Shown: one piece after another, positions 33,001 through 44,872 of the stretch
Layout of the letters: each line of letters starts with the position of its first letter
Numbering within the stretch: position 1 is the first letter of the stretch
NCBI GenBank assembly: GCA_004802705.1
Contig: SGPL01000012.1
Span: forward strand, 62,001-126,000
Direction of reading: 5' to 3'
From: Bondarzewia mesenterica
Taxonomy: Eukaryota; Basidiomycota; Agaricomycetes; Russulales; Bondarzewiaceae
DNA: 64,000 nt
Notes under the pieces: model-generated
The model's input: the letters and a program-made list of their open reading frames with translations, nothing else
What the model was told of the DNA's origin: nothing
Database searches by the model: none
Program-made: the position numbers and the translations under genes

Positions 33001-36000
33001 ACAATACGCCGTATTCAGGCAGACGTTGCAAAATCACGGGGCTACACAAATTCATCTAAAGATTCCGCCAGAACGCTGCCGCGTCTTCTGTCGGTCCGCT
33101 GTAATGCCACCTCGACTGCAGCATACGCGTCACCTCCCTCATGGTGTTTTTGCTATGCGCGAACAGCGATTGGCGCTTTCTACAATCCCCATGTTGATTA
33201 AACGACAACAACTCTTCCGTATCGCTGTGCTGCGTGGTCGGTCAGATGACTTCCACATTCCAAGTTGCTCCGCTTCCCATTACGCTGCTCCATCTCTAGT
33301 TCTCATACAGAAATACCGGTGTCTCCTACTTCGCCGGTCGTCGGACGCCAAGCCATCAATTCATTTCTAGCAGAGTCCAATGGAGTGGTTGGCGAACGAA
33401 TGCTGATCACCGCCGCCGAGTAAATAGATATTCTCCATCGTCGGTGCAGCTGCACAGAGCTGCAGTCAGCGGATGATGTGGGGTTCTGACGTTCGACCAA
33501 AGCCTCCTTACCTCTCGTAGCACCTTGATGGCCTGTTATGTCTCACGTACACTCGAGCAATATGATTCACAGGAAGTTCGACCATAAGTGTTCTCATCCA
33601 GAGTGGAAGACACAAGTGCTCCACAGGTCCCCGTTTCCTCTTTGCGGTCAGCTTTTTCTGGTCGTAACCCTGCATCAGACATACCAATGCAATATCATCC
33701 CTGCCCAAGCCTAAATGGCGCATTCTCAGGAAACCATGTGTAGGTTACCAGTCAACGTCCCTCTTTCTCATGACATGGCATATTTTTGGCCCAACTAGTT
33801 ACATAAATATTCAATGGACGCGCAGTCTGCAGATAACGATTTTAGATATACAAATTCGTGTACATAACAGATCGCTGTACGCACATCATCGCTCGCCTCT
33901 GTTTTTAGATCTGCAAACCAATGCTGTGCACTACGTTGCGCGTTGACGGCTGCACTCCGCGTGTTTGCGACCGCGGAGCTGTCATCATTCTGCTACGTAC
34001 TCCAACCAGTTTGCAAATGCTCGTAAATGAACTGGCCAATCCTTGTGGACACGTAGTTGAGACGGTGCTCATCAGGGAGTACACATATATTGGTTGATGT
34101 GCTTTACGATGCTAGACCCCCCCCCCCCCCGACCGGGGTAGAAAGTGACGATCACGATAAGTGCAGCCTTACCAAAGCCCCATCATCTCCCATCATGACC
34201 TGGTTGATCCAACGCAGATTTTATCAGGAGGTTTGAGTCCCTGCATGCCCACGCCGAGCAATTGCGCGTCACGTTCCCACCTATGCGCCTTTCTTCCATT
34301 CTCTGCAGGCCGAATCTGAACCGCGCATGCCCGGATTCGGAGGAGCTTATGACCTATGTGAAGCTAGGTGACATGCTCTTGTTTTCTCTAATCAAGCAAA
34401 TCCACGACGATTTTACATTGGCTAATCAATATAAGACTTTTGGCCTTTTAGGAGGCTGCCAGTGTAACATGGCGCACCCTTGATCTACACATCTACAAAA
34501 TTTCCTCTTTGATGCGCAGCTTGGGTTTGGCGGACAAAAAAAAATTGATCGACAACTGGCCGTCGTGAGCCAGTATGCTCGAATATGTATGCGGGATGAC
34601 GGCATTAATATGGGTCGGGGTCACGGTTGATAGTCCAGAGAGAAGCCGCTGTCAAAATTTCGCGAGCTTCTCAGTGATGTAGCGCAGTGGTGGTTCTTTT
34701 CGTGTGGACGATGTGTGCCTGAAGGTATCCGGCAATGGACGTGCAAACCTCGTTGCGGTGATGCAGGGCATTGGTCGTGGTACGAACTGCAGGGCAGACC
34801 GGGGGAGAATGGGGGCGTTGACGATACGTGAGCACGAGGAAAGTCTAGAAGAGATTGTGGAAAGATGAATGACTCTTGGCTTGCAGAATTGAGGGCGAAG
34901 TCTACCCACCATCGCGAGATCGACGCGCTCATGGGTCTGAGATGTCTGGCCAGGGGGCCTGAATGGCTGCGGAGAGTGTCGGATGACAAGCAATAGGGCA
35001 CTCTCACATTATCTGGGGCCTACCTGGGTCCGGCTACACAGCCCGTCGCATTTCATTCGATGGAGGAAAAAGGCTGGGAAAACGAGTTGCATAGACCGGG
35101 AAGTTTGCCTACGAGGTTTGAGCAACGAGATGAATGCCGGTATGCGACAAAGAAACCACGTAAATGATGGAGCGACAAATCCGAATATACAGCGAACGAA
35201 CGCTCAAAAGACATAACGTCGTCGTCGAGGTGACCCCGCTCTTCTCGATGCCGTGCTTGGAAACTTTACGGGGTGCAACAAATCAGCTGGCTTATGGTTG
35301 GCATCGAACGACGGTTAGATTTTTTCGCACCGGTGATAGACAATTCTGTATAGATGGCGCTCATCACATGGACTTTAAGCATCCAAGACGGTACATTCTC
35401 TCATATCGCGTCCGTGACTAGCTGCTCTAGATGTTCCGCCATACTAAATCCCAGGGCAAGAGGCTGTCTGGATCCTTCCGACAGCGCCCTGCACCCTTGT
35501 GATGTACAGTCATCATCGCTCAATAGGCAAGATAGGAAGCCTCTGAACGTCAGCAAGAAACATCAGCAGGTGAGAAAGCGAGATAGAAAGTGAGCCGTCT
35601 TACTTCCTTCTGTTACTGGATTACGTTCACTGCCTACACCGCTCACAGGGCTTGCAGTCCAACCGACTCTGCTCTGTAAACCGATCCATCTCCGGAACGG
35701 ATCGGTCTATCGGTTTAGACTCCCCGCCGTAATTCATATCCCACTGTCTCGCTCCTCGAGGATACGTACCAACCATAGAAAACCCTCCATACTCTTCGAG
35801 ACAGCGGTGCACGACCCCTGCAGGAATAACGATTACGGCACCACATCCAAGACAACAGCTCTGGAATGATCCTTAGCACCATCGTCAGCGATACCGAACC
35901 GCGATTTGGCACTGCCACGGTATACACCAAGTGCCTCATGAGTGGTTGAATGACAATGGGATTGGTGATACATATTCCGTAGCGCCAGGGAGCCAGGAAT

Positions 36001-36333
36001 TACTTGAGAATCGGGCAGAAATGGTGTCTGGAACTACGTCTGCAGGAAAGGCAGAGAGATAATATAAGAGTGAATATAAGCTGTCCGGGATCCTACTTGT
36101 TGGAGTCGAATGATATGCAAGGGGCTTTGCAGGCATGATATTTTGCTGTGAGCGAGTCGGAAACATACCAACTTATTTAAGTACAACTTGGGATGATTGT
36201 GATAAGAGTCGCTGTTCACTTGACGCGGGGAGCGGTGCTTGAAATCGAGTGGCTTGGGATCGTTTCTTTGCGGCGCGCTCTTGTACTTACTCTCTCCCAT
36301 CTTTCCTCACCCTTACCGCCGTTCCCAGAGACG
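30034..36333. other. Gene desert between two divergent genes
   Basis: 6.3 kb with no gene I can support, by far the largest gap here. It separates the divergent starts of the zinc-cluster factor and CDC4, so each may have a long upstream region. Open frames (for example 30856-31305 plus, which begins with TTG; 32299-32694 minus; 34621-35007 minus) show no domain, no consistent codon preference and no clear splice pattern. A 14-base C run lies at 34117-34130. I see no LTR, terminal inverted repeats or reverse-transcriptase motifs, but degraded transposon remains cannot be excluded by eye. Confidence 0.55.
34117..34130. repeat. Poly-C homopolymer run
   Basis: Fourteen consecutive C residues followed by GACCGGGG. 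This is the longest homopolymer in the window and may be a length-variable or miscalled site. Confidence 0.9.
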
Positions 36334-39161
36334 ATGGCCTCCAACAAACGACCATCTCTCATTCTTGCGCCTTCAGTAAATACAACAACGTGCGTTTTCT
36401 CCGTGCATTTTCTCCGTGCATTTGTCATGAGTCTCGATGCTGACGTGCTCTGCAGAGTCGTGACTACGACGACAACTACCACTTATGCACCGATCACTCT
36501 ACCCCCGCTCCCCGCACCGTCGAGTCCGAAAGATCCCAAGAATTATCCTTTATTCAATGCAGAATTGCCCCCTTCACTGCGCCAATTTCCTCTCGTATTC
36601 CCAAATGGTGCTCGTGCAACCTTCCATGACACAGGCGCAGGTGATGAGGCTATCTTGGAAGAAGAGGAGTTCACCGGTGGGAGAGGGTGGCAGATGCTAA
36701 AGAATGAGGAGACAGCAAATCAACCAAAGGTTGTAGGGTTGGCGGAAGCGGTTGAACGTTATGCGAGAAAGAGGTCGTATTCCAGTGAGAGCATGATGGA
36801 GGGTGTTGAGACGACCGTAGAAGTTGGTGCTAACACCCCTCCTCGGAAGAAGGCCAAGGCTGCCCCTTTGGCTCAGATATCAACTGTCAATGCGGCAGCT
36901 CCCCCCTCTCCTCTGCCATCTCCCCATGGATCACCCCCGCCTCAAAACATCTGGCCATCAGCACCTCCCAGTGGTGCATCTTCACCTCAGCCGCAGCTCC
37001 CTATTCAGCCTGATATCTCTTTGACAACACTTTTATCTCTTCCTTCACTAGTCTCGCACTTCTCAGCTCTTCCTCCATCGCTTCAATCCCACCTATTGAT
37101 CGCTATGCTACGACATTCCTCACTTCCTGTCCTTCGGACCCTGCATTCTGTTTTAACTCCCATTCTCGCTCGAGATTTCCTCACACTACTCCCCCCCGAG
37201 CTTGTCTCGCATATCCTCAGTTTTCTTCCCTTTGAATATCTTGCTCGCGCCTGCAGAGTTTCTAAGTCGTGGCGCAACATCATCGACGGAGATCCTATCC
37301 TCTGGCGAGACCTTCTCAAGAGCCAAAGGCTGTGGTTTGGAGGCGAATCTGAACGCGCTTTTGCTGAGGCTTTGTTGAATCGTCGTCGTCGTCTTGGTCT
37401 CACTAGCCCAAGAACTTTACCCCTCCCTAGTCCCTACAAAGTCCTTTTCAAGTCTCGTTTTCTTACTCGCGATCGCTGGGTAACAAATCCAGAACCCAAG
37501 CACATCTCTTTCCCCGCACACGGTCGATCTGTCGTCACATGTTTATTGTTCTCTCAAGGGCGTATCATCTCAGCGTCGGATGATCACTCTATCCACGTCT
37601 ATTCCCCTTCCGACGGTCGCCTCATCACCTCTCTTGTTGGTCATGAAGGCGGTGTCTGGGCGCTTGCAGCAACGAAGGATACTCTCGTGAGTGGCTCTAC
37701 GGACCGCACCGTGCGGATCTGGGACCTCGCTACTGGCCGATGTACGCACGTCTTCGGTGGACATACCAGCACAGTCCGGTGCTTGGCAATTGTCAAGCCA
37801 GAATGGGTGGACGTGGAGGATGAGCGTGGGCATGTCCGAAAGGAGAAATGGCCGAAACGCTCATTGATCGTGACTGGGAGTAGAGATCATTCGTTGAGGG
37901 TATGGACCTTACCAAGGGTAGGGGAAGTGGAATACAAGTGTTGTGGTGCGGATGATGCCGATGCTGACCCTGCTGACGTTCGTCCACATTTTTGAGAACT
38001 CTAAAAATTTCTGACATGCTTTGTTCTCAAAGGAGGACGTAGATGACAATCCCTATCATAAGCTTCATCTAGAAGGTCATGATCATGCGGTTCGTGCCCT
38101 TGCCGCGCGTGGCCGTACTCTTGTATCTGGAAGTTACGATTCCACTGTCCGTGTGTGGGACACGATTACCGGTGAATGCAAATGGGTGTTAGTCGGGCAT
38201 ACCCAGAAAGGTGAGCCTACATGCCCGCAAAGTATGTACATGTTCACTGACAGTAAATATAGTTTATAGCGTTGTCCTAGACTCCGTTCGCAATCTTGCT
38301 TGCTCAGGCTCCATGGACAGCACAGTACGCGTTTGGAACCTTCAGACCGGAGAGTGCCAACATACCTTGATGGGCCACGCGTCACTTGTTGGTCTACTCG
38401 GTCTTTCACCCTCGCACTTAGTGTCCGCTGCTGCAGATTCGACTCTGCGTGTCTGGGATCCCGACACCGGTGACTTGAACCACATCCTATCCGCCCACAC
38501 CGGTGCCATCACGTGTTTCCAACATGACGAGTTCAAAGTGCTCAGTGGATCTGACGGCACATTGAAGATGTGGGATATCCGGGACGGCACCATCGTGCGG
38601 GATTTGTTGACGGGCATCATTGGTGTCTGGCAAGTCGTGTTCGAAGGCCGGTGGTGCGTTGCTGCCAGCAACCGTATGGATTCGACGATGTTGGATGTGT
38701 GGGACTTCGGAAACGGTGAGGAGGATGAGGATTGGCTTGGTGAGCCAGCTGGAGGGATATACGACGAAGACGATACAGAGGATAAAGATGAGGACGAGGA
38801 TATGGAACAAGCCGATGCTGATGCAATGGACCAAGACCTAGACATTGTACCGTCTGAGGCAGAGATGACGGAGGAAGAGGCAGTTGGTTTTGTGGATGCC
38901 GTAGGTGAAGGTGAGGACTGCGAAGATGAGGATGGGTTGAATGCACCGATGTCGCCTGAAGAGGAGTGGCCTGTGCTTGCAGCTGAATCGTCGCGCGCAT
39001 CACCATATCAAGGTGCCTCTTCTGCCAGGCTGCAGAAGAGTCGGTCCCAGTCCGAGGAGCCCTCTTCGTCTACCACACTCCATCGCATCCGAGCTCTGCC
39101 CAATATCGACGATACGCCCACTCGGCCGAGGATTAGACCTGCGGGGAGCCGCAGACGATGA
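36334..39161 (+). CDS. CDC4: CDC4-type F-box/WD40 substrate receptor of SCF ubiquitin ligase
   Basis: Four exons (36334-36389, 36456-37977, 38033-38210, 38263-39161) give 884 residues. A nuclear signal (PPRKKAKAAP) precedes the dimerisation (D) helix region (LSLPSLVSHFSALPPSLQSH) at about residue 240. The F-box is at about residue 305 (LLPPELVSHILSFLPFEYLA, CRVSKSWRNIIDGDPILW). At least seven WD40 repeats follow (for example LVSGSTDRTVRIWDLATGRC, LVSGSYDSTVRVWDTITGEC, SGSMDSTVRVWNLQTGEC, SAAADSTLRVWDPDTGD). The last ~130 residues are strongly acidic. Family knowledge: Cdc4/Fbxw7 recognises phosphodegrons on cell-cycle proteins and transcription factors. The first intron (66 nt) is in frame and free of stops, and the frame is also open back to an ATG at 36193. 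The isoform structure is therefore open, but the identity is firm. Confidence 0.93.
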
Positions 39162-40285
39162 GTGTTTCTCCCGTTTTAAGCTCGAGGAAGCTTCCGTCAT
39201 TTGTTTATTGTTTCTTCGTCGGGACCATACTCTCATACATTTGCCCGAGGTTTGTCTGTGTGTAAAGCGGCATTTGGGCTATAGTGGGCTTTTTCCAACT
39301 ACGCATGGTAATGGACATTTGTTATTTACATACTGTGTTGTTCTATTATTCGGACGTCTCTGTTTGTCTCGATAAAGTCGCCCTCTGGTCGTGTATCTGT
39401 GCAGTCATACTTTTAGTTACTGTATGTTCAATTGCCAATTCCACCAAATTCGGATGTCTGAGCGCATCGCGTTGGTGGTGTATAAGAAGGAATATGCGGA
39501 TGCGAATACGACTCGGAACGCGGCCGTTAGGTGACGTATTATGAGGAAGAGAAGTCTCCAAATAATACACAAGTTACTGTGCAAGATGGAAATTACCGTT
39601 TAATTGAACTTCAAGCTTCAAGCTTCAAGCCTGTCAGTTTTTAGATTGCATGGGGTATGGAATATACATATGCCCAGAATTGAATGCGAATGCGGATCCG
39701 AATCAAATAGAAGGGAAGAGTAGTTAACCCACGTCTGCAGTCAGAAGCAAGCCTGAGGGAAGTGTCGTAGGAAATAAAGAGCACGGAGCATATCCAAACG
39801 CCCAATTTCGAAAGGCCATGGAGTACGAGGAGCGATCAGTAATAGGGAGGCCTGTAACTTTCATGGGTACGAAGGCTGGTGCTCATTCGCTGTAACTAGA
39901 GGTAGATGCACGAGGTGCTTGTTCGAGCCTTGATGTATGCGATAAGCCATGTGAAACCATGCCTTGTCTAGATCGCGAAGGGCGTGGGGTAGGCCTCAGT
40001 TGAGAGTTCATCACCCCGCGGGGAAACAAGAAAGCGGCAAGTGTGTATTGGGCGACGACATAATTGCCCACGTTGATGTCGGTGGCAGTCGGTAGGAAAG
40101 GTCAGATGTCCAAACTTATCAGAGAAGACGCCTGATGGAAGGATATGAATACAATGAATGAGTCGGCCAGAATCAATTGGATCGGAAGTCCGCGCAACAC
40201 ATAGTACAAGGATAGTATACACAGAGTTGGAACCACCACTTGAATGGAGGAGCGCCGACAGTTTTGAGTTGGGCGCATCATGAAA
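39162..40285. other. Intergenic region between the CDC4 and PPIL1 stop codons
   Basis: 1.1 kb between two convergent genes; it should hold both 3' UTRs. A short direct triplication of the 7-mer TTCAAGC occurs at about 39610-39630. No gene or RNA recognised. Confidence 0.5.
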
Positions 40286-41084
40286 TCAAACAACGCGAGC
40301 CTTGTGAATCTTGACGTCTTCGCGTGGTCTTTTTGGCAAAGTTTTCAGCCGACAATTCCCCCCCTGATAGAGTTAAAACACACCGATCCTGTCCATCTAC
40401 CGCGACAGCTCCCAGGCGCTGCAAGACGCGCATGCCTGAGCTCACGCGCCCGAAAATTGTGTGTTTGGTGTCCAAGTAGGGCGTTGGCGCCAATGTCAGA
40501 AAGAATTGAGATCCTGCGTCGAATCATGTGAGGGAACGTTTGACAAGGGATGAAGCTCTGCGAGTCCAGTGAGGAAATTGACATTACCGTTAGAATTGGG
40601 CCCTGAATTGGCCATGGCAAGGATGCCCGCGCCTGTAAACCTCAGTTCGGGGTGGATTTCGTCGTCACTGTAATTGGATCAGCTCGGTTGATGATTCCGG
40701 GGGATGAGTAAGTGGTTAAGTCAGAATTGACACGTACAACTTCTGCCCGTAGATGCTCGTACCGCCTCTCCCTGTACCAGTCGGGTCTCCGCCCTGGACC
40801 ATGAAGTCCTATCCATTGACACGCATCAGCCGTACTGAAGGCTAAACAAATTTGCATAGAGAAGAGCGCACTGAGATTATGCGATGGAATACAGTTCCAT
40901 TGTAGTATCCCCGCTTGGCGAGTTCAGCAAAGTTCTTGCATGCCTGAAGTGGGACAGCGCAGCTGACCGTCAGCTAGAAGCATGTAGTTGGTGATGAACG
41001 AGGCGTACATACGCGGGGGGCATGTTCCGAATAAAGTTCCAACTGAATATCGCCCATGCTAGTCTCCAGAACTACTGACTCCAT
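40286..41084 (-). CDS. PPIL1: Peptidyl-prolyl cis-trans isomerase, PPIL1-type spliceosomal cyclophilin
   Basis: Six exons (41084-41013, 40943-40872, 40808-40738, 40667-40588, 40513-40384, 40328-40286) encode 155 residues, a single cyclophilin domain. It starts [20 protein letters not shown]. Catalytic-site elements follow: [20 protein letters not shown] (with the key Arg), [27 protein letters not shown], and [15 protein letters not shown]. The ending [12 protein letters not shown] is typical of PPIL1 (Cyp2 in fission yeast), which binds SKIP/Prp45 in activated spliceosomes. The lack of any added domain and the [11 protein letters not shown] loop favour PPIL1 over cytosolic CypA. All introns are GT-AG and the exons sum to an intact frame. 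It is head to head with DTD1. Confidence 0.93.
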
Positions 41085-41271
41085 ATTCTCTGCCTTGAAA
41101 TCCTAGTCGGTGTAACTTGACAAGATCTGGAGAAAGATCCACAGCCAGAAAAGGCAACGTAGAATGAACCACGTGGCCAGATTTGAGTTTGTCGGCTTGA
41201 CCCGCTGAGTCCTCCAGCAGCCTCCAGCTGAGTCTCAGTGGTGCGGTCAAATATATACACAACAGAAGGTA
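41085..41271. promoter_or_regulatory. Shared divergent promoter of PPIL1 and DTD1
   Basis: 187 bp separate the two ATG codons on opposite strands, so both transcripts must start within this stretch. A TATATAC element sits about 15-25 bp before the DTD1 start, perhaps too close to act as its TATA box. Confidence 0.6.
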
Positions 41272-42358
41272 ATGCGGGCGGTTGTACAGCGTGTACTCTC
41301 AGCTTCCGTGTCCGGTATGTTCGTCCTTTTCACCTCAAAGCGTAACATCTATTCATATCCGCATTGACGAACTGATCCTTCACTCAGTCAACGGTCGAGT
41401 CGTATCTGAAATATCCCGCGGTCTCATGGTTCTCGTGGGGATCGGAACAGGTCTGTCATTTTCTGGGAGGTCGCTCCATTCAGTGAGAGAACGTGGTGAC
41501 TGAGTGTATTGGTTCGTAGAACAGATGATAATGCCTCCGACGTCGATGTCATCACGAAAAAANNNTTCGGTCTCTTTCGTCCAGGCTCTCGAGACTGACA
41601 ATTGACTTTCCNTATCCCCTCCTCGACACAGCCTCTCGCTACGGATCTTTTCTGATGCGGCTGACAATATGTGGAAATCTAGCGTCAAAGATATAAATGG
41701 AGAGATACTGTGTGTCTCTCAGTTTACACTTATGGCAAACACTACGAAGGGNAGCAAGCCAGATTTTCACCGTGCCATGGTCAGTGGACTGTGCCTCTCG
41801 AAACACGATTTTGGAATGTTCCTTGATTGCTGTAATTTGTCCCCTCGTTGACCAACTCATCCTNTTTCTTCTCAGCCCACAGAACCTGCGCAACAAATGT
41901 ACGCATTCTTTCTGGAAAATCTCCGTCAGGCGTATGTTCCAGAGANGATAAAAGGTTCTTGCTCTCACAACCACATCTATGTTCATAAATGTTATTCTAG
42001 ATGACTGATCTCCGCCTAATCCTCGCAGATGGAAAGTTTGGCGCAATGATGAATGTCACTCTGACGAACGAGGTGCGTTTGCCCTTCAATTATTNCCGCG
42101 CGTNCATGCCACGAGCGTTTTGCATATTGGTCCTCAGATTCTCGCTTATCATAATACATGCTTCCTCAGGGCCCCGTCACCCTCCAACTCGACTCGCGAA
42201 AATTCGAATACGTCGATCCGCTACCAACAGGCCGCAAAGTNTCTACCCCTCCGTCGGGGCTTATGGCGAGGAACGAACGGCCTGTGAACAAAGTCGCAAA
42301 TGCTGCGGCAGATGTGAAACAGTCTCAGGAGTCTCTGTCGAGTACATCACAGCCTTGA
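41272..42358 (+). CDS. DTD1: D-aminoacyl-tRNA deacylase (DTD1)
   Basis: A multi-exon gene starting [20 protein letters not shown] (exons 41272-41314 and 41388-41450). It continues through [23 protein letters not shown], and [20 protein letters not shown]. The catalytic SQFTLMA and the KPDFHRAM segments are present. Then come [15 protein letters not shown] and GPVTLQLDS, the Gly-Pro motif that enters the active site. The extra tail of about 50 residues after the fold is Ser/Pro-rich. Family knowledge: the enzyme hydrolyses D-amino acids wrongly attached to tRNA (proofreading). Several N bases fall inside the gene, including three at 41563-41565; they keep the frame, which argues for masked bases rather than indels. 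The exon around 41545-41650 is the least certain. Confidence 0.88.
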
Positions 42359-44872
42359 AGCGGAACTAAGATCAGCTTGACAGTTTGCGTCTCATCGCTT
42401 ATGGAAGGGCAGGGACGGACGCCTTTTCGCAGGATAATTCCCAGTGAGTGGCATGACTCGGGGTGGCATGGAACTCGTGCCTTGAAAAGCTTGAATTNTG
42501 AAGANCCGGCCTCAAAATGTCGGCATACCTTCCTGGTTTGAACCGATACCGGCGAGNTAGTTCGACTTCTGTGGTTCCTGTGTGTTTATATGTCTCCTCA
42601 ACGGCGTTCATACTGATGCAGTCCCCCCATTTTCCAAGGCACAGTACATAAGGCGGCGAGGTCTGAAAGACCGGCCCATATGAAATACCTCAAGTTCGAG
42701 TGCTGCNGGGAAGCGGACGACTGAGTAGCTTGCTGTCGCCAGAAACTGTAATAAGCAAGGCAATTTCCTAATTGTCTCACAACGAGCGCTCGAGCGGCAA
42801 GCTTCGATGCCCTGATAAAGGGGGAGAAGNTTTGAACAGCCGCTCATGATAGGACAGGTCGAAAATATGCATTCTCATCTTGTCACCAGGATACTTAGGT
42901 AGTGANGACAGGGACGTCAAGAAGGCGTGATGGATAAGTATGGCACAATCNAGCACACGGTCCAACGCAACAGGCAGGTTCCTTTCTNAAGCAAANGCGT
43001 AGGAGACATCGNCACAGCCTTGTCGAGATCCGTTGTTCTGCCAGCACGAGCCACGACGATACTGCTGCTTAGTACAGGTGAGTACTTCTGTACAATCTAA
43101 GCTGTTCGGCCTNCGGGTTGGACGATGNAATTGGCCGATGTGTGAGCAACGAAGAGTCCGTCTTCACTTAACGTTCATTCACCGACGAGAGAAGTGATGA
43201 TNGATTAGCAATGTTACNAGTGGTCCCTAGAAGAACGATGGTATCTTCAANTCGAGTATGACTCAACAGAGGAAGNGCTTCGACGACAGAAATACTGCTG
43301 ACAAGATACCACTCAATACAATACCCATGCTCCGCCGACTGATTAGCGGAAGCCGCCGGCTGATGCATGGGAATCACAGCATCCCACCTACCGCACCAAC
43401 TAGAGCTTTTGTCCCGCACCGNACTTTCCTCTCGCTCCCCTTCCACGGTTCAGCAAANGCTCTCAAACCAGTCACCTCTTCGTGCAGCTTGTTCCGCAGA
43501 GTCNTCGAGGAGGTGAGCATCATGAAGGAGAGCTCTGTGTCCAGTTGTGAAGATCGAGANTTCAGGTTCGTTGAGCCAAAGAGGGTGAGAATTGGAGGCG
43601 ATGTTGGTGTTGGGGAGAGCCAGATGCCTATTGTCCAGGACCAATNCGTCAGGTCAACCGTNATCATGTCGGTGAAGGGAGACCGACCTTTCGCATGATA
43701 NGTCCAACCGTCCTTCTGCCACTCATTCAGCTCAATGCCAGATCCAGATTCGCCGTCGCCGTCGCCTTCTGCAGGGGTCCAGCTGCGACCTGCCTCCCGC
43801 ACAGCTCTCATAAACCGCTGTTCAAGTAAAGTATATCCCTCTGGTATACGACCTGAGACTCCGCGCGATCCATAAAACCCGTTTGACTAAGACCAATTGA
43901 CCAAATCAACACTGCTGGTCAGACAGGGTGGCGGAGTAGCGCACCTTCGGGCTGGCACAAATGATGTGTGTATCAANAGGCGCATTGAGTACAAGCTTCT
44001 GGTACGGTTTGTAGAGNCCAAAGTATCCACTAGTGAGGTGTAACAGCGGTTGGAAGGCCGGCGATGCCTTTGGCGACTTGACCTCAGCGGTCAGATGCTC
44101 GAAAAGTGACTGCAAACATCGCTCTTCTTCTCGCACGTTAAACTGCCCGGCCTGTATAACGGGGAAAATCAATACCTCATCCTTAANCTTATCGCCCAAA
44201 GCTGCATTGGCTTTTNGTCGCTGTGATTGCTGCAGCTGGGATAATGCCATCGCAGCTGATTTTTCGATATGATGAGGATGTGTTGATGGATCCGNCCAAA
44301 TTACCTCCGGTGGAGTATTTGAAGAGTACGACGAGGGGGATTGAGGTTTGAGATGGTAAGAGAATGTGGACGCTGTCCGGAGGTAGGATAGGCAGTACGC
44401 CGCTAGATTAGGTTCGGAAGAGAAATATATATATCGATCCTGTCGGTCGGTAAAATATGATTTGTTCAAATTTGCACTTTCGCAAGAAAAACAATTATAT
44501 CAGCGAATTTGTAGGTATCGGATGAAATNATGAGAGCGAGGACACTTACTTACCCGCTGATCATAATATCGTTGTCTGCGCCATATATCTTCGCGTGCCA
44601 TGTTCCCCANCCTTCATTAAACCGAGGCGGAACCAGACGAGCCATCAGGCCCTTNAGTTTTGGACTACGAAAAAGAGAGACGTGAAACCTGTCTGGAAAN
44701 TCTTTGAGAAGAGGGAGGATGAGGAGAGTTGTGGAGGAAGGCCCCGGACGTGTCGAACGGTTGAGGTCTAGTTGGAGATAGACATGGAGTGCGGGATTGC
44801 GTGTCAGAGATAAGTGAAGTGTCTCTATCTACGCAATTCANNATTAGTNGANACATCGAGCACGGACCGGTN
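41563..44872. other. Stretch with scattered ambiguous bases
   Basis: About four dozen N bases occur between 41563 and 44872, mostly one at a time every 20-150 bases, and none elsewhere in the window. They cross DTD1 and PGS1 without breaking their frames. They probably mark low-coverage or low-quality consensus sequence, so splice sites and small open frames here deserve caution. Confidence 0.9.
42598..43080 (-). CDS. Possible small gene of unknown function, damaged by ambiguous bases
   Basis: Between the convergent ends of DTD1 and PGS1 the minus strand has a coding-like frame. It reads NLPVALDRV, DCAILIHHAFLTSL, LPKYPGDKMRMHIFDLSYHE and RLFK up to an N at 42830. The next good frame starts immediately but is shifted by one: IRASKLAARALVVRQLGNCL, then AYYSFWRQQATQSSAS, ending MGGLHQYERR at 42598. 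A single missing base at the N would fuse the two. No start codon is certain (an upstream segment includes ARAGRTTDLDKAV). I recognise no domain. It could be a chance open frame or the end of a longer gene. Confidence 0.3.

Noticed and set aside
34117..34130. Poly-C run as a functional element
   Set aside because: A single homopolymer with no neighbouring structure is most simply a slippage-prone or miscalled site.
34621..35007. A 128-codon minus-strand open frame in the gene desert
   Set aside because: It is Ser/His/Pro-rich, with no domain and no convincing start. It looks like chance.
42598..43080. Assignment of the broken frame to a known fungal developmental protein family
   Set aside because: A loose resemblance came to mind, but no motif in the visible residues supports it, so no family name is given.
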